Shown: positions 21,446-32,807 of the stretch, one piece after another
Position numbering within the stretch: position 1 is the first letter of the stretch
How the letters are laid out: every line of letters starts with the position of its first letter
Source: Melitaea cinxia
Taxonomy: Eukaryota; Arthropoda; Insecta; Lepidoptera; Nymphalidae
DNA: 64,000 nucleotides
Direction of reading: 5' to 3'
Assembly: GCF_905220565.1 (NCBI RefSeq)
Contig: NC_059400.1
Coordinates: 8,020,159-8,084,158 of the forward strand
Program-made: the position numbers and the translations under genes
Notes under the pieces: generated by a model
The model's input: only the letters and a program-made list of their open reading frames with translations
Told to the model about the DNA's origin: nothing
Database searches by the model: none

Positions 21446-22106
21446 TAAATATGTATTAACACATACGTTAAGTGTATGTAAGAATTCTTATGAATTAAAC
21501 GTTTAATCCATCTAATTTGTGATTCCATTAAAGATATAAACGAAGACTTCGCAGAACGAAGCTTCGGAATCTGCATAAAAAAGCAAATCAAAGCAACGAC
21601 GGAGCCTGATTGTTCTTTTATTGTTTTTGTTCGGTCTGTCTAGATTAACGGCTCTGTCAATGGTTGCTATGGGAACGCCAGTTTAATTACAACTCTTTAT
21701 TTTCACATCGGTTATTGATCTACATAAGAATGTACATCTCGTTAGATTTCAGCGTTTGTTGCGCTCCACTTCTTTTTCAACCTTACAACTATTTTTCTGA
21801 ACAAACGTGTTTATCAAGACTGGAATCAGCTGCGAGTAACGGGCTGACGCCCTAAAACTACTATCGCTGAGAAGTACATACGTAGGTACTTACTTATCTA
21901 CTTCTCGGCGATTCATGTATCTGAAATTTATTTTCCTCTTGTATTTTTCATTGTCAGGGCAAGTTATTTACAAAAAAAAAATAAAAAAAAAATAGATACT
22001 TTACATTCTCGAAAAAAAAGTGGTTGGTACGACGTTCTCCGAGTAGTTGAATATAATAAATTTGTATACTTCATAATAACAGCAACTTTTTTTACTTTAA
22101 AGGATT
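21446..22106. other. No recognisable gene
   Basis: Moderately AT-rich, with short open frames on both strands (21376-21591, 21664-21855) lacking family features. Confidence 0.4.
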
Positions 22107-22213
22107 TTCAAAAGACTTCAAAAATGGATTCTTTTTTTGGATTATATTTTCAAATGTTACCTCATAACTTTTTATTGAGTTACCCGATCTTGATGATTCT
22201 TTTTTAATCAAAT
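22107..22213 (+). repeat. AACCGACTTC-family fragment
   Basis: It has AAGACTTCAAAAATGGATTC and then TTACCTCATAACTTTTTATT and GATCTTGATGATTC, equivalent to the first part of the family's repeated unit. The end is lost. Confidence 0.5.
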
Positions 22214-22214
22214 G

Positions 22215-22303
22215 TTCGTGCGTGTCGTGTCTAGGTTATTATTTAAACGAATCTTCGTAAGCTCATGCGTGTCTTGTCTAGGTTATTTTAAAAAATCTTC
22301 TTA
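22215..22303 (+). repeat. Two-copy direct repeat
   Basis: GTGCGTGTCGTGTCTAGGTT and, about 48 bp later, CATGCGTGTCTTGTCTAGGT, each followed by a T/A-rich stretch and AATCTTC. Diverged tandem duplication. Confidence 0.65.
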
Positions 22304-22391
22304 CTACTAACATGTTCGTCGATCAATTCAATTTTGTTCCGGCAATGACACATAAATTAAAATGTGTTTAAATACAAATAAATAAATGTTT

Positions 22392-22627
22392 TATAACATA
22401 CACACGTGGTCGTCTATTCCTATGGTAAGCAACTTAATGCTTGTGTTATTTAGGTAACAGTAAACTGGTGTAGCTAAAGATTTTGTTTTTATATAAATAA
22501 AAATAGAAATAATACATGTATATATACAAATATTACACCCAGACTCAGCCGGGAATCGAACCCGCAACGCGCGGAGCAGAAAGCAGGGCCGCGCTAACTG
22601 CGCGCAACTGCGCAAATGGACTAGTCA
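22392..22627 (-). repeat. SINE family D copy, near full length
   Basis: The minus strand runs from CTAGTCCATTTGCGCAGTTG through GTTGCGGGTTCGATTCCCGG (B box) and CTGAGTCTGGGTGTAATATT to the tail AACACAAGCATTAAGTTGCT and a terminus near ACGTGTGTATGTTA. The A-box region carries a small internal duplication (GCGCAGTT repeated). It is a SINE, not a functional tRNA gene. Confidence 0.8.
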
Positions 22628-22784
22628 AATAATTATATACTTGTATATTTATCTTATCAAGTTTTAAAGTATGACTAATGCGAGACATTTTTAACTACCT
22701 ACTAAGGAAATTTTAAGTATTTTATACGTGTGTACTGATAACAAAGTGTACAAAAAACACAACAACAATCGCTTTGGTGTAGTG

Positions 22785-23097
22785 GTGCGTACGCCATGTA
22801 CACGCTGAAACACTGACGGTATGAGGGTTCGATTCGGAATGCATATAATTTATATTGATACAAATATTTCTTTTCGATTTGGATGTCTGTCCTTGTGGGT
22901 CTCCGGACCGTGCCTCAAAGAGCACGTCAAGCTGTCGGTCCCGATTGTTATCATATACACCTGATAGCGATCGTTCTTCAAAGTGGGGGAATACAAGTAT
23001 ATCCACCAATCCGCAGTGTAGTAGGATGGTGGATTAAGCCCTGATCCTTCTTCTACGTGGAGAAAGAGGCCTATACCAAGCAGTGGTATATTACAGG
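22785..23097 (+). repeat. SINE family C copy with a different tRNA-like head
   Basis: The head reads TTTGGTGTAGTGGTGCGTAC (A box) and GAGGGTTCGATTCGG (B box). This differs from the 50.5 kb head, while the body (CCTTGTGGGTCTCCGGACCG, TGATAGCGATCG) and tail (GAGGCCTATACCAAGCAGTG, ATTACAGGCTGT) are those of family C. Open frames across it on both strands are incidental. Confidence 0.78.
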
Positions 23098-25009
23098 CTG
23101 TATCGTTACAAAACACAGATTTACGATGCATAGACTACAACAGCTGCTGATGTATACAAGAGTGACTTGGTTATGTTTAGGAAACATTTTTTACTAAAAA
23201 AGTATATATAATAATGCTATTTTTGTTATTTAAGATGAACGCAACAGAGGGAAATGACATTGCATGTTTTTTAAAAGTGTGTAAAAACCCCACTCAACAA
23301 GTATTTTAAAATTATCAAACATATTAGTATTTACAAATTATAAAACCACAAATATTGGGATGAAAAAGTACGTAGTTAGTACATACCAAAACATTAAAAA
23401 TAAATAGTGTATTACACATAAATAAGCATTTGTAATTTAATATCAAGTATTTTAAAGTAGTATTGTGAGTATTTTAATAATAACAGTTTTTTATCGTTGT
23501 ATAAACTTGTACTAACACGAAACAGGCAAAACTTTCATTTTGCAATTTATTTTTATCTAAATGACGCTGCTATCTTAATTTCGTAAAGGTGTTGTTTGAT
23601 TATTTGCAGGTAGAAAATGTGTTATTTGAGTCATTTGCCGTGAATTAAAAAGCTTATATGTGATGGTAATAAAATAAATAAAATATAACGTGTATTAGAA
23701 TTTACCCTTTTTTTAAAGTAATGAAAGAGGAGTAGTAATAAAAGAGGTTTTAATTTTTTTTTTTTTTATCGTAACTTAGTATTGTTTATTAATTTTGAAT
23801 TTTATCTTGTAAATACATTTAAAATGTAACGTATATAAATAAAGCAATATTGTTAATAAACATAGCACAGAGAAATAATAATGACTTAGTAATAAAACCT
23901 ACAAACTAGGAACATTAAAAGCTGCCTTCCATGTTTACATTAAATATTATAATTATAATCCGAATAGAATCATAATTTATTTGAAACAAATATACGCTTC
24001 AACTTCTTTATCTTATGAAAACAAGTACATACTTCATATTGTAGACAAAAATTAGATAAAATTAAATAATTTTTATCTGACGATTAAGCTGAGAAGCTTA
24101 TGAATTATAATTACAGCATTTTAGAATTGATTTTCTTCAAAAGTTTAATCGAAATGAACTAAAAAACATAATAAGATTCATTCACTCACTAACAGCAACC
24201 TCATTAATTTTAATCCAACTATAGATTTCGGACTCTATTCGTATAAAAGGAATACCAAAATTTTATCTCTTATAAGCAAAACATAAAATAAATATTGTCA
24301 GTTTGCCGGCGACATTTACGACGTCTCTTTAGACTAATGTTTATTCTGTAGTCGTTTGTCGTTTTTTTTTTTTTTGTTGTAAAAAATTTTTTGCAGATAT
24401 CTAAAATGTAGGGCTAAATTATATTTACATGAATTAAGGAATCGTGTAAAAGCATTTTCTAATATAAAAATATTATATAAAGATGAATTATAATAACAAT
24501 CAACATCTAACTTTTCAATATGTAAAATGTGACTCAACGTTATCAATCTAACATAACCAATTGTCAAAGTTTATCGTCAATATCATTCTTTAAAATCTTA
24601 TTACAGAACACACTAAAATTACGTTTTTTGTATAATAAAAAGGAAAAGGAACGCTTATTTCAGGTATCAAAATAAATAACATGTAAGAAATAGTTGACAC
24701 ATTTAAAACTACATATTATGTTTCAGGCGTCGTATTTTGTTTCTCGGGCTTAATTATGCTTTTATGATATGTTATTAAATTTTATGATATTTTGTAGAAA
24801 CGTCAAAGCAGTATCTTCTTCTTTGCGTTGTATTGTACTCATAACTACATTTAAAAAAAATACTGAGGGTTGTCAACTACGTCTCTACATGGAAAATTAA
24901 CATTTTTCATGGAAACAAAATAATAATCTAAATACTAATTGAAGAATACTGATAAGTGACTAATTTCGAATCAACTCGAATTTTATAATACAATAATAAT
25001 TAACGATTG
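23098..25009. other. No recognisable gene; region downstream of the secreted-protein gene
   Basis: About 1.9 kb of strongly AT-rich DNA holding T-runs and no supported element. The minus frame at 24334-24567 is low-complexity. The host gene's polyadenylation site should lie near 24950-25000, where the minus strand reads TTATTGTATTATAAAATTC, but no canonical AATAAA is obvious. Confidence 0.4.
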
Positions 25010-25222
25010 TTAATTTTTTACTGCGTAAGCGTCTGCGAATTCGTCTAACACTTGTTTTATCACTTTAGGTTTACACGCAACGCCCGTCGCATATGTCTTA
25101 AGGCAACCATACTTTGAGAAACAATTTTGTTGCTCTCGTTTGGTACGTAAGTCGCAGCACACAATAATGGCAGCTTTACAAATTCCTGGTTTTGGTTTTG
25201 GGGCTTGAGTCGTCACGTCCAC
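25010..25222 (-). CDS. Coding exon 2 (terminal) of the secreted proline-rich protein
   Basis: It starts directly after an acceptor TTGTTATAG, with an in-frame stop (TAG) immediately upstream, so it cannot be read without splicing. It encodes VDVTTQAPKPKPGIC and the six-cysteine module, ending FADAYAVKN and TAA. The intron to exon 1 is 1,145 bp. Confidence 0.85.
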   Translation of the reverse strand: MDVTTQAPKPKPGICKAAIIVCCDLRTKREQQNCFSKYGCLKTYATGVACKPKVIKQVLDEFADAYAVKN

Positions 25223-26943
25223 CTATAACAAAATATTTAATCATATATTTGTACGGTCCATAATTAAGCAAAATATTGAAATGAAGCTCTACTTCTCGTA
25301 ACTATAAAAAGCAATTATTTTATAATTTGACATTAGTAAATAAAAAAAAGAAATTACCACAACATAAAAATTATTTAGCTACCTATTATAAGGACAGTAA
25401 TTAAAAAGCAAAGTGATTTGAGACAGTTGTTTATTTTATAAATTTTTAACAACTTTGAGAAATTGAGTATTTTTTAATTTCCTTTTCACAACATTTTATG
25501 TGAATCTTGATTGTATTCTAGTCCTTTTTATCCTCATTCTCTTGCAAGAAGCCTTTTTGCACTGTTAAAAGAATTATACAGTAAACAAAAGACATTATCT
25601 TTTAAAATAGGATTTCTACAATATCATCATTCTAACTACTTAGGTCTATCGACTATACTACAAACACAATCATCAATTTCAATGTTTTATTAAGAACTTT
25701 CTGTAATATTCTGGTATCATTGAGTTATTTTATATTTACACTAATGAATCCATTACGGTAATTATAACAATTCCAAAAAAAAAGAGTTATTATGAAAAAT
25801 CGGAAACGTCTTTAAAAAGCGTCCGCGAAATTTGGGAGGGCTTTAAATTTTATTTTTACACTAATGTGAAACACGAGGATAAACCTAATAGATTTCAAAT
25901 AACGATTTAGCTTATAAAATAGGGCATATTCATATACCTATTTGTTTAATAAAGTAGTACGCTAAAAATAATTTCATTAAATTCTTTTACCTATTTATCT
26001 GCTTAAAGACTTGAATTTTAGAATCAAATTTGTATACTCTTCATTTTAATGAAAACATTTCCGCAAATTTACAACTGTATTTGCCTAATAGTCTCATTTG
26101 GATTCTTTACCGTTTCAGTCAATACTAAAATAAACAAAAAACACGACTGTGACAATAAGCTTTACAATTTAGTGTGAAGTGTATTCAGTGTCCATTCAAT
26201 TCTTTCATAAACTACAGATATTTTAATCTTCAGTTTTGCTTTATTTTTGTTCTATAATTTTGCTTTTATCGTTAAAATATGGGTATGAATTATGAGTTAA
26301 TAATGAATATTAAAATAAGAGCTACATAGGAAAGAACTTTTTAACGATAGTTTTAAAAGTCTCTTACCCCAGCTTGCTGGCTCCCGTGTTCAACTGGCGG
26401 CGGAGCCGGCACCGGTTCGTCTGTTTTAACTGGATCGAATGAAACCGGTCTAGAGCCGTCATTATCGTCATCATCATCTTCCACCTCAACAGGCACTAGA
26501 CCCCAATTCATGTTAGGATCTTCAAGGTCTGGTAATCTATCAGTAAAATTTACTTTAGGCGGTGTTTGAAGACATTTTCGGTATTGTGGCACAGGGTAGG
26601 GCACTGGGTATGGAATGTAAATTATTTGTGGCTGTGGTGGAGGTGCTGGAGGCCTTCTTACATAAATGGAAAGTTCATCTAGTAACCTAACTATACGATT
26701 AAGCATTTCATCCTGATTGTGAAGGTAGTCTCGTACCGTATTATCGTAATAATAAGGAGAGTTTCCATAAAATGATTGTCTCGATTTTCGTCGATGTCTC
26801 ATTAGATTACTTGACGAGTCTTTAATGTTCTTTAATAAATCGTGTTCATCAGTGCCTTCGACGTCTTGATCCTCGCTTAAGTCATGTAGATTTCGGGCGC
26901 TGACTAGGTATAATAATGGTAGTAGAAATACTAATGTCTTCAT
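25010..26943 (-). CDS. Uncharacterised secreted proline-rich protein with C-terminal six-cysteine module (two coding exons)
   Basis: Joining exon 26943-26368 (192 codons) to 25222-25010 (70 codons plus stop) in phase 0 gives a 262-residue protein. The splice sites are clear: donor GGG|GTAAGAG at 26367 and acceptor TGTTATAG|GTGGAC before 25222. Residues 1-16 (MKTLVFLLPLLYLVSA) form a signal peptide. Then come an acidic segment, a dibasic RHRRKSR at 49-55 (possible convertase site), a YYY patch and a short helical stretch (about 74-97), a proline run at 98-105, the repeat IPYPVPYPVPQ at 110-120, an N-glycosylation sequon NFT at 132, an acidic run near 153-162, and a proline-rich linker. The last 56 residues carry cysteines at 207, 214, 215, 226, 232 and 242 (C-X6-CC-X10-C-X5-C-X9-C). 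I do not recognise the family. Secretion is well supported; function is unknown. Without transcripts, an alternative exon is possible. Confidence 0.85.
26368..26943 (-). CDS. Coding exon 1 of the secreted proline-rich protein
   Basis: It begins with ATG at 26943. Immediately upstream on the minus strand is TTTTTTCATTTTTAG, an excellent splice acceptor, so the start codon is the first triplet of a spliced exon and the 5' untranslated region must come from an upstream exon. The exon ends before GTAAGAG; reading on would add only four residues before a stop, which supports the donor. Confidence 0.85.
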
Positions 26944-27741
26944 CTAAAAATGAAAAAATATTCATAAAATAATATAAAAAAGTTATTAATAAATAATCGA
27001 TAATTATTTTGAAACACACCTAATTCGTATCATATAAATATAAACAGTGAGATGAGTTTATGGTCAGTGAAATACATATATTCTGCATTTCTTCTATAAC
27101 ACAAACTTTTAAGACATTTTTTTAAATTTTCATTTCATTGTTTAATTTTGAATTGTTATTTGATTTTGAATTAATCTGTATCGGGAGTTAAAAGACTAAC
27201 AATACAAACACAAAACGCACAGATTTCGTGAAATAAGTACTGTATTATGTACCTACTTAGTGTACATACATACAATTCATAAAATTTAAATACTTATGTA
27301 GAAATACTCTATACTTTCTGTTCTTTGCGTCACTTTCGTGTGCTACAAAAATATCACAGGAAATGCATTACAACAAACTTTTTAGTAAAGTTTTATTTTG
27401 ACTCGACGTTTAGACAAAGTAAACCTTATATTTGATGTACTACGCATATCGATATCAAATAACATAGTAAGTGTACTATGTCAATGAAATAATCAACTAG
27501 TGAGTCAAACCAAGATTCCCGGTCAATTAAAACATATTCATATGTTTTTGATTTTAGCTAGAATGCCATTGATACTTCTATCGTATGATAAAACAAAGAA
27601 ACTAAATCAAAAACATAAGACGTATCTTAACGTGTAAAATATTTAAATTATTAAATATTAACATATCTAAATATCACTTAATTTATTAACATGTTTGACA
27701 CTAAGAATGTTATAACCTCGAAATAAGAACACTTATATTAC

Positions 27742-27930
27742 CTTGAAATCCAACAAATTCAATGATGTTGTATTGTAATTATTATTACTTTGATTCTTTA
27801 AGAACGTATTTTACTATTTTCCTCTAATAAACCGTTACTTCACTCATATCAGTCAATGATTTATCGTATATAGCACGGGCACGAGTTGTTTCAACAACGA
27901 TGAACGACCGACTGCTGTGTGCTGTCTCTG
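27742..27930 (-). other. Predicted 5' noncoding exon of the secreted-protein gene
   Basis: Inferred from the acceptor abutting the ATG at 26943 and from a donor TTTCAAG|GTAATATAAG at 27741. The span from the candidate TATA element to this donor would give a leader of about 190 bp and a first intron of 798 bp. The leader contains one short upstream reading frame (ATGAGTGAAGTAACG onward, seven codons). The start position is approximate. Confidence 0.4.
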
Positions 27931-27954
27931 TATAGGAAACACATCTCAACGACT

Positions 27955-27963
27955 AAATATATT
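27955..27963 (-). promoter_or_regulatory. Candidate TATA element
   Basis: The minus strand reads GGAATATATTTAGTCG. About 30 bp downstream lies TATACAGAGACAGCACACAG, a plausible initiation region. The surrounding 100 bp is noticeably less AT-rich than its neighbours. Assignment rests on position only. Confidence 0.35.
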
Positions 27964-28329
27964 CCAGCGTGCCAACATTTTTAGCGTTCGACTGACTGTG
28001 ACGTAACTGTAATAATAAACGTAAGTATAAGATATGTGAGGTGTGTAGACACACAAAGTCGTAGTCGATGCGATGTACACTATTCTACGCTATTTTGTTT
28101 TGGTTTTAAAAATAGTTACATTACAAATGTAAATTATGGGAACTATTTAAATACCTCAAGTATTTCCATTTTAGTAGGTATAGAAAAAACAGTTAATTAA
28201 TTTCATTATATGTATGATTCACAAATTTATTTTACGGCTGTACAAGTAGGTACTAAAACATTTTTTTACAGATCTGAAAGTAATATTGTTAAAGAAATCG
28301 GCATATTTGTACTAGTATAGTATAATACT

Positions 28330-28617
28330 TGCTGCATTGTTGCTATACTTTATCGCTGCAGTGCTGTTGTGCTGCTGCGCTGCAGTGCTGCTGTGCTGCA
28401 GTGCTGCTGTGCTGCAGTGCTGCTGTGCTGCAGTGCTGCTGTGTTGCAGTAATGTTGTGCTGCATTTCTGCATTGCTGCAGTGCTGCAGTGCTTCTGTAC
28501 TGCTGTGCTTCTGCTGTGCTGCAGTGCTACAGTACTGCTGTGCTGCAGTGCTGCTTTGCTGCTGTGCTGGATTGCTGCATTGCTACAGTGCTGCAGTGCT
28601 GCTGTGCTGCAGTGCTG
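28330..28617. repeat. CTG/CAG-rich minisatellite (16 bp unit)
   Basis: The core unit is GCTGCTGTGCTGCAGT, itself made of two 8 bp half-units (GCTGCTGT and GCTGCAGT). Units at the left are near-perfect and those at the right degenerate. All frames on both strands stay open for about 60-120 codons and give Cys/Ala/Leu/Gln/Ser runs purely because of the repeat; no coding claim is made. It lies about 370 bp upstream of the candidate promoter at 27955-27963. Confidence 0.92.
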
Positions 28618-28675
28618 CATTCTTTTTCTTCTTCTTCTTCTTCGACATCGTCTTCTTCTTTTTCTTCTTCGAGGC
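28618..28675. repeat. (TTC)n microsatellite
   Basis: TTCTTCTTCTTCTTC runs interrupted by GACATCG, directly abutting the CTG minisatellite. Confidence 0.9.
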
Positions 28676-29229
28676 ATAACGATATCTTATAAAAAGTTTT
28701 GATTATTGCCGAATTCTGTAAATATATATAAAAATTACAAAAATATAATCTATCTATAAGTAAAAACAGTATGAGGTATAAGAAATCAGCTGGTATAAAG
28801 TATAACAATATGTGTGTTCATAACTTCATACAGTAGGTAGCTAATTTGAGTTCAAATGTAAAAAAAGCATCTTAACTTTTCTCTTGAAAGCTTTCTCCGA
28901 ATATCTAAAAATATCAATATGTGCTTCCTCTTTAAATTGAATTATACAACTTGGTGATTCTATTTAAGCGTGTATTGTTGCTTAAATTGGTTTTAGGAAC
29001 TTTGCTCACAAACATTTGTTTTGATCTGGAAGCCCTTATAGGTTTTCTAGGGATTGCCAGTATTAATCTTCGGACCAAATCAGGACAGTCAGTATCTCCT
29101 CTTATAATTTTATTTAAGATTCAAAGATCCAAAACATCTCTTCGTGTAAACAGTTACAATACTTTATAGTGTTTTAACATTTTGTTGTAGTTATATTCTA
29201 GATTGTCTTTATAAGATAATGAGTATATA
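28676..29229. other. No recognisable gene
   Basis: AT-rich DNA. A 72-codon frame at 28951-29169 lacks domains or splice context. Confidence 0.4.
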
Positions 29230-29297
29230 GCATTTAGTAAAAAGTGGTTATTTTTATATTACAAACAGACACTCCAATTTTATTTATTTGTAGATAT
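29230..29297 (-). repeat. Helitron-like 5' fragment (342 bp family)
   Basis: On the minus strand it begins TCTACAAATAAATAAAATTG and ends TTTTTACTAAATGC. It matches the first 70 bp of the 7282-7623 element; the remainder is absent. Confidence 0.6.
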
Positions 29298-30786
29298 ATG
29301 ACCAGAAATGAATTTGTATTGAACGTTATATCAAAAATGAACAGTAGAATTTTCCTCATATTCTCAATATTGAAAATTACTTGGCAATGGTATTTCACAA
29401 AAGTATTTTTTATAAAAATATTTAAACAACCATATATATATATATATATCCTTGATTATTTATATTTACTTTGAATTCATGACAAATATTATTACACAAC
29501 AAAAACCTAACGTACACAAAAATGTACCTGATCTCCTTCACGTACATGGATACTTGCATATATATCCAGGTTTTCCTTTTTGTCACATTGGTTAAGCCGT
29601 TGTATGGATGATATGGAATAATAAGAACATTGATATAATTATCTGTTAATTATTAAAATAAAACTTTCATTGTTTTGCATTTTAGTGTGTATTATATGTA
29701 AAATTAAATAAAGTATATATGTAATTTTAAACCTAAGTATCATCAGGAAGGAAGAGGTATTACAGTAAATAAATAAAGAACCCAACGGGTGAGACTACTA
29801 GGCCACCATATATGTAATTATAAATAATAAATTAATAAATAAGTATTATCAAAAATAACAACATTTATAATTAATTTAGACGAACACTTTAAAAAGAATG
29901 TGAAAAAAAGCTTCGAATGAGGCGTTGAATGAGTAATAAGACTTCACATTTGATTATTTACATAAAATAGATAATATAAATTAAAATAATACATCTTCTA
30001 GATCCCTATTTCATGCATAAAATAACAATTATTTATTGTGATCAAAAGTCTTGGCCTTTACCTGGCACTGACACTCGGATACTTGCTAAACAACATTCTT
30101 GTTTATTATTGTGTTCGATATAAAGACATATAAATACCTCAAAGGTATATTATGTATATATGTTTAGTAATTAATAACCAACTGTTCTTATACTTGTCTG
30201 GTTTTAACATTAAAATAAGATTAACCTCCTTCAAAAGGATGCCAATATTATTAGAAACTATTTAATTCTTAATTTTTTCATACACTTGGTCTAATAGATC
30301 TTTTTTTAAATCAGCTAAACGAGGGTTGCATTTTCGAAGAACGTTTACTATAGTAATGTATATTTTTTGACACCATCAGAAAGTTGAAATTTCAACAAGC
30401 AAAAACCCTTAGACTTTTTTAAAAAAGCTGATATTTTGACGTGAGAATTTTCGATTGAAAATCAGGGTGATTTTTCGATATTGGGGTCGTATAAAATAAG
30501 GTGAAAAAATTAATATTTTTAAACACCTTCCCTACCACTTCCCGACCTCAGATCGTCCGTAATTTATTTTCCCTTTCATTTTCGTAGTATTCTCTTCCTT
30601 TTACAATGGGTTTCACCCTACTATAATTTTTTTCACCTTTTACCATTTTCAAAGGTAGGCACTTTCTTGTTTTTTGTAGCTCATTCGAACCATTATCCAA
30701 TCATTCATTATTTTTTTAATAAGTATCTTTGAAAATCGGAATTCATCAATTCCATCTTCTAAATCATTCGAACATTGTAACATGGT
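29298..30786. other. No recognisable gene
   Basis: A short (TA)n run at 29432-29449 and otherwise AT-rich unique-looking DNA. The short frame at 29244-29474 is low-complexity. Confidence 0.4.
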
Positions 30787-30845
30787 ATAATTGTTTATTT
30801 ATTTATTCCTTGTATTCGCTCCACAACAGGAGCGCTGAGAATTCT
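30787..30845 (-). mobile_element. Possible LINE 3' tail
   Basis: The minus strand reads TGGAGAATTCTCAGCGCTCC, TGTTGTGGAGCGAATACAAG, then (GAATAAATAAATAAA), the layout of a LINE tail. There is no coding part and no confirmed duplication. Confidence 0.35.
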
Positions 30846-31134
30846 CCAGACTAATATATATATACATATATATATTAAAAATTTGATTTATTCTAAAATA
30901 GTTGTAGCTAACTTTTACTTAATTTATTATTTTAATCATGTGATCTCCCATAAGAACTTTTGGTGACATTCCGTGTACATTCCTTTCATTTTGATTTTTT
31001 TAAAATTGGACAATACAAAAATGGAGTATTTGCGTTTGCATATAATTCGGAGCATATGTTATAGTATCGTTTAATAAATAGCAGACGATACGTCATAGAG
31101 ATCATATGAAATTATCCTACTTAAGCGCGAGAGA

Positions 31135-31435
31135 GCGAAAGCCTATAATAGGCTTTAAAAGCACCTTCGAATCGTCATATTACTAATTAAAATTTTAATT
31201 ATGTTTATCCACCGGTTCGCAATGCCAATTCTGCAGAAGATAACCAACAAGAAACTCCACGGTTACTCTTTTAAAAATAAAAAATATATAAACTGTGTTT
31301 TTGTACATATTTGTGAATCATACATGAAATACAGTCACTAAGTCTACACATGTTTATCATCTATGTAACCCTGCACCGAGTAATAAGCTTTAGCTATTAT
31401 TTTTATTTTTTTTACTACAAATTTTAACCTAACCA
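31135..31435 (-). mobile_element. 3' fragment of the Jockey/CR1-like LINE
   Basis: It matches, on the minus strand, the 3' end of the LINE at 40370-41495. Both share AATAGCTAAAGCTTATTA, TATGATAAACATGTGTAGAC-like and ATTATAGGCTTT/AATAGGCTT-like blocks in the same order. Short 5'-truncated, non-coding. Confidence 0.6.
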
Positions 31436-32807
31436 AACTATATGCATCTAAATAGCTTTTCAATGAACTAAACATTTTAAGTGTCAACTTATTTCAAAGT
31501 TAGAATAGGTATTAACCTAAACCATAAAGCCTTAATGACTTATTGAAGAGGAAAATCGTTACCATACATCGTTCGTTTAGTTATCATCTCGTAGGGATTA
31601 AAGACAATGTTTTCGAGGCAATCTCCCAGGAGCCTTGATTTATACGAATTTTAATCAATGTACATAAAACTTTAACAAATTGGATACTGAAATCTTCCTT
31701 ATAAATTACTTTATGTATTAGTAAAAATTATAGAGAAATTAGCTTTGTAGTTTTTGAGCCTGTCGTGAACAATGAGGCCACGGCGAAGAACTTTGTTTTA
31801 TAATATGATAAGACGCAGTAATGGTAATTTAATGACGTGTACGTATATAACAAGTTCAACGGCACCTATATTTTTTTTTCATTTATTTATTTAGTAAGAA
31901 CCACCGATAGAATTACATGTTTAAAAAAAAATTACAATCAGTTATATGCCAAGATATTAAATATATACATATAATTCCTCTTAAAGGTAGTTACAGCATG
32001 CGCTTTAGATATATATAAATAGTATAAGTAATAATATAAATAAATAATTTTGATTTGTCAATAGATGGAGTAATAACACATGCCTTCGAACGTATAGATT
32101 TTAACTTTCGTATAAGGTTTACAGTGTAAATTATTACTGGCAAAACGCAGATTTTGATGTCTAATCTTTACAGAATAAGACATATTATCCGTGTGTCAAT
32201 CATTAGCAAGTATCCTCATATCATCATATCTATGTATGGTTACATTTTGTAAAAGACTATATCACTAATTACATTAAATATAAAACACAGAGGGACTTTT
32301 TATACGTCCAAGAGAAGCAAGTTTTTATTCTTAACTAGAGGTCGTGACACTTGTTGCAAGCTGTGAAGTAAATAATAAATTCAGAAAATTGTTACGTCCA
32401 GCCTTTCTCGACTCTTCCCTCATCATACCTATATCTAATAAAGTAAAAATACTATTAAGTATGTTCATATACCTGCACTGATCTTTTAAATTTTCAAAAA
32501 TATGAAATAACAATAAAATTATAGAATGAAATATAAATTCATTATAGAAAAAATTTTGTCAACTAAAATAATGGGTTATTTAATATAAAATAGCCTTAAC
32601 CTTTTGAAGGTGCATTTTTAATCGTATAATTTATACAACATTATGTATTCAGATTATTGGGGAAATAAATTGATGTTTCATAGATACAAAATAATTATAA
32701 AAGCAGATTTTAAATAACAAAATAAAGAAATAGATTAGTATACTTATAGTCATTTGTAGCCAAGATTTGTCGACAAAGTCGTCGATGTTAATCATTCTTA
32801 ATATTTT
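31436..32807. other. No recognisable gene
   Basis: AT-rich DNA. TTTCATTTATTTATTTAGTA at about 31878 may be the tail of another minus-strand LINE. The short minus frame at 32331-32513 has no recognisable features. Confidence 0.4.

Noticed and set aside
28312..28702. Open frames of 67-121 codons on both strands in the CTG region
   Set aside because: They exist in several frames at once because the repeat lacks stops; the translations are Cys/Ala/Leu or Gln/Ser/Ala repeats with no signal of selection.
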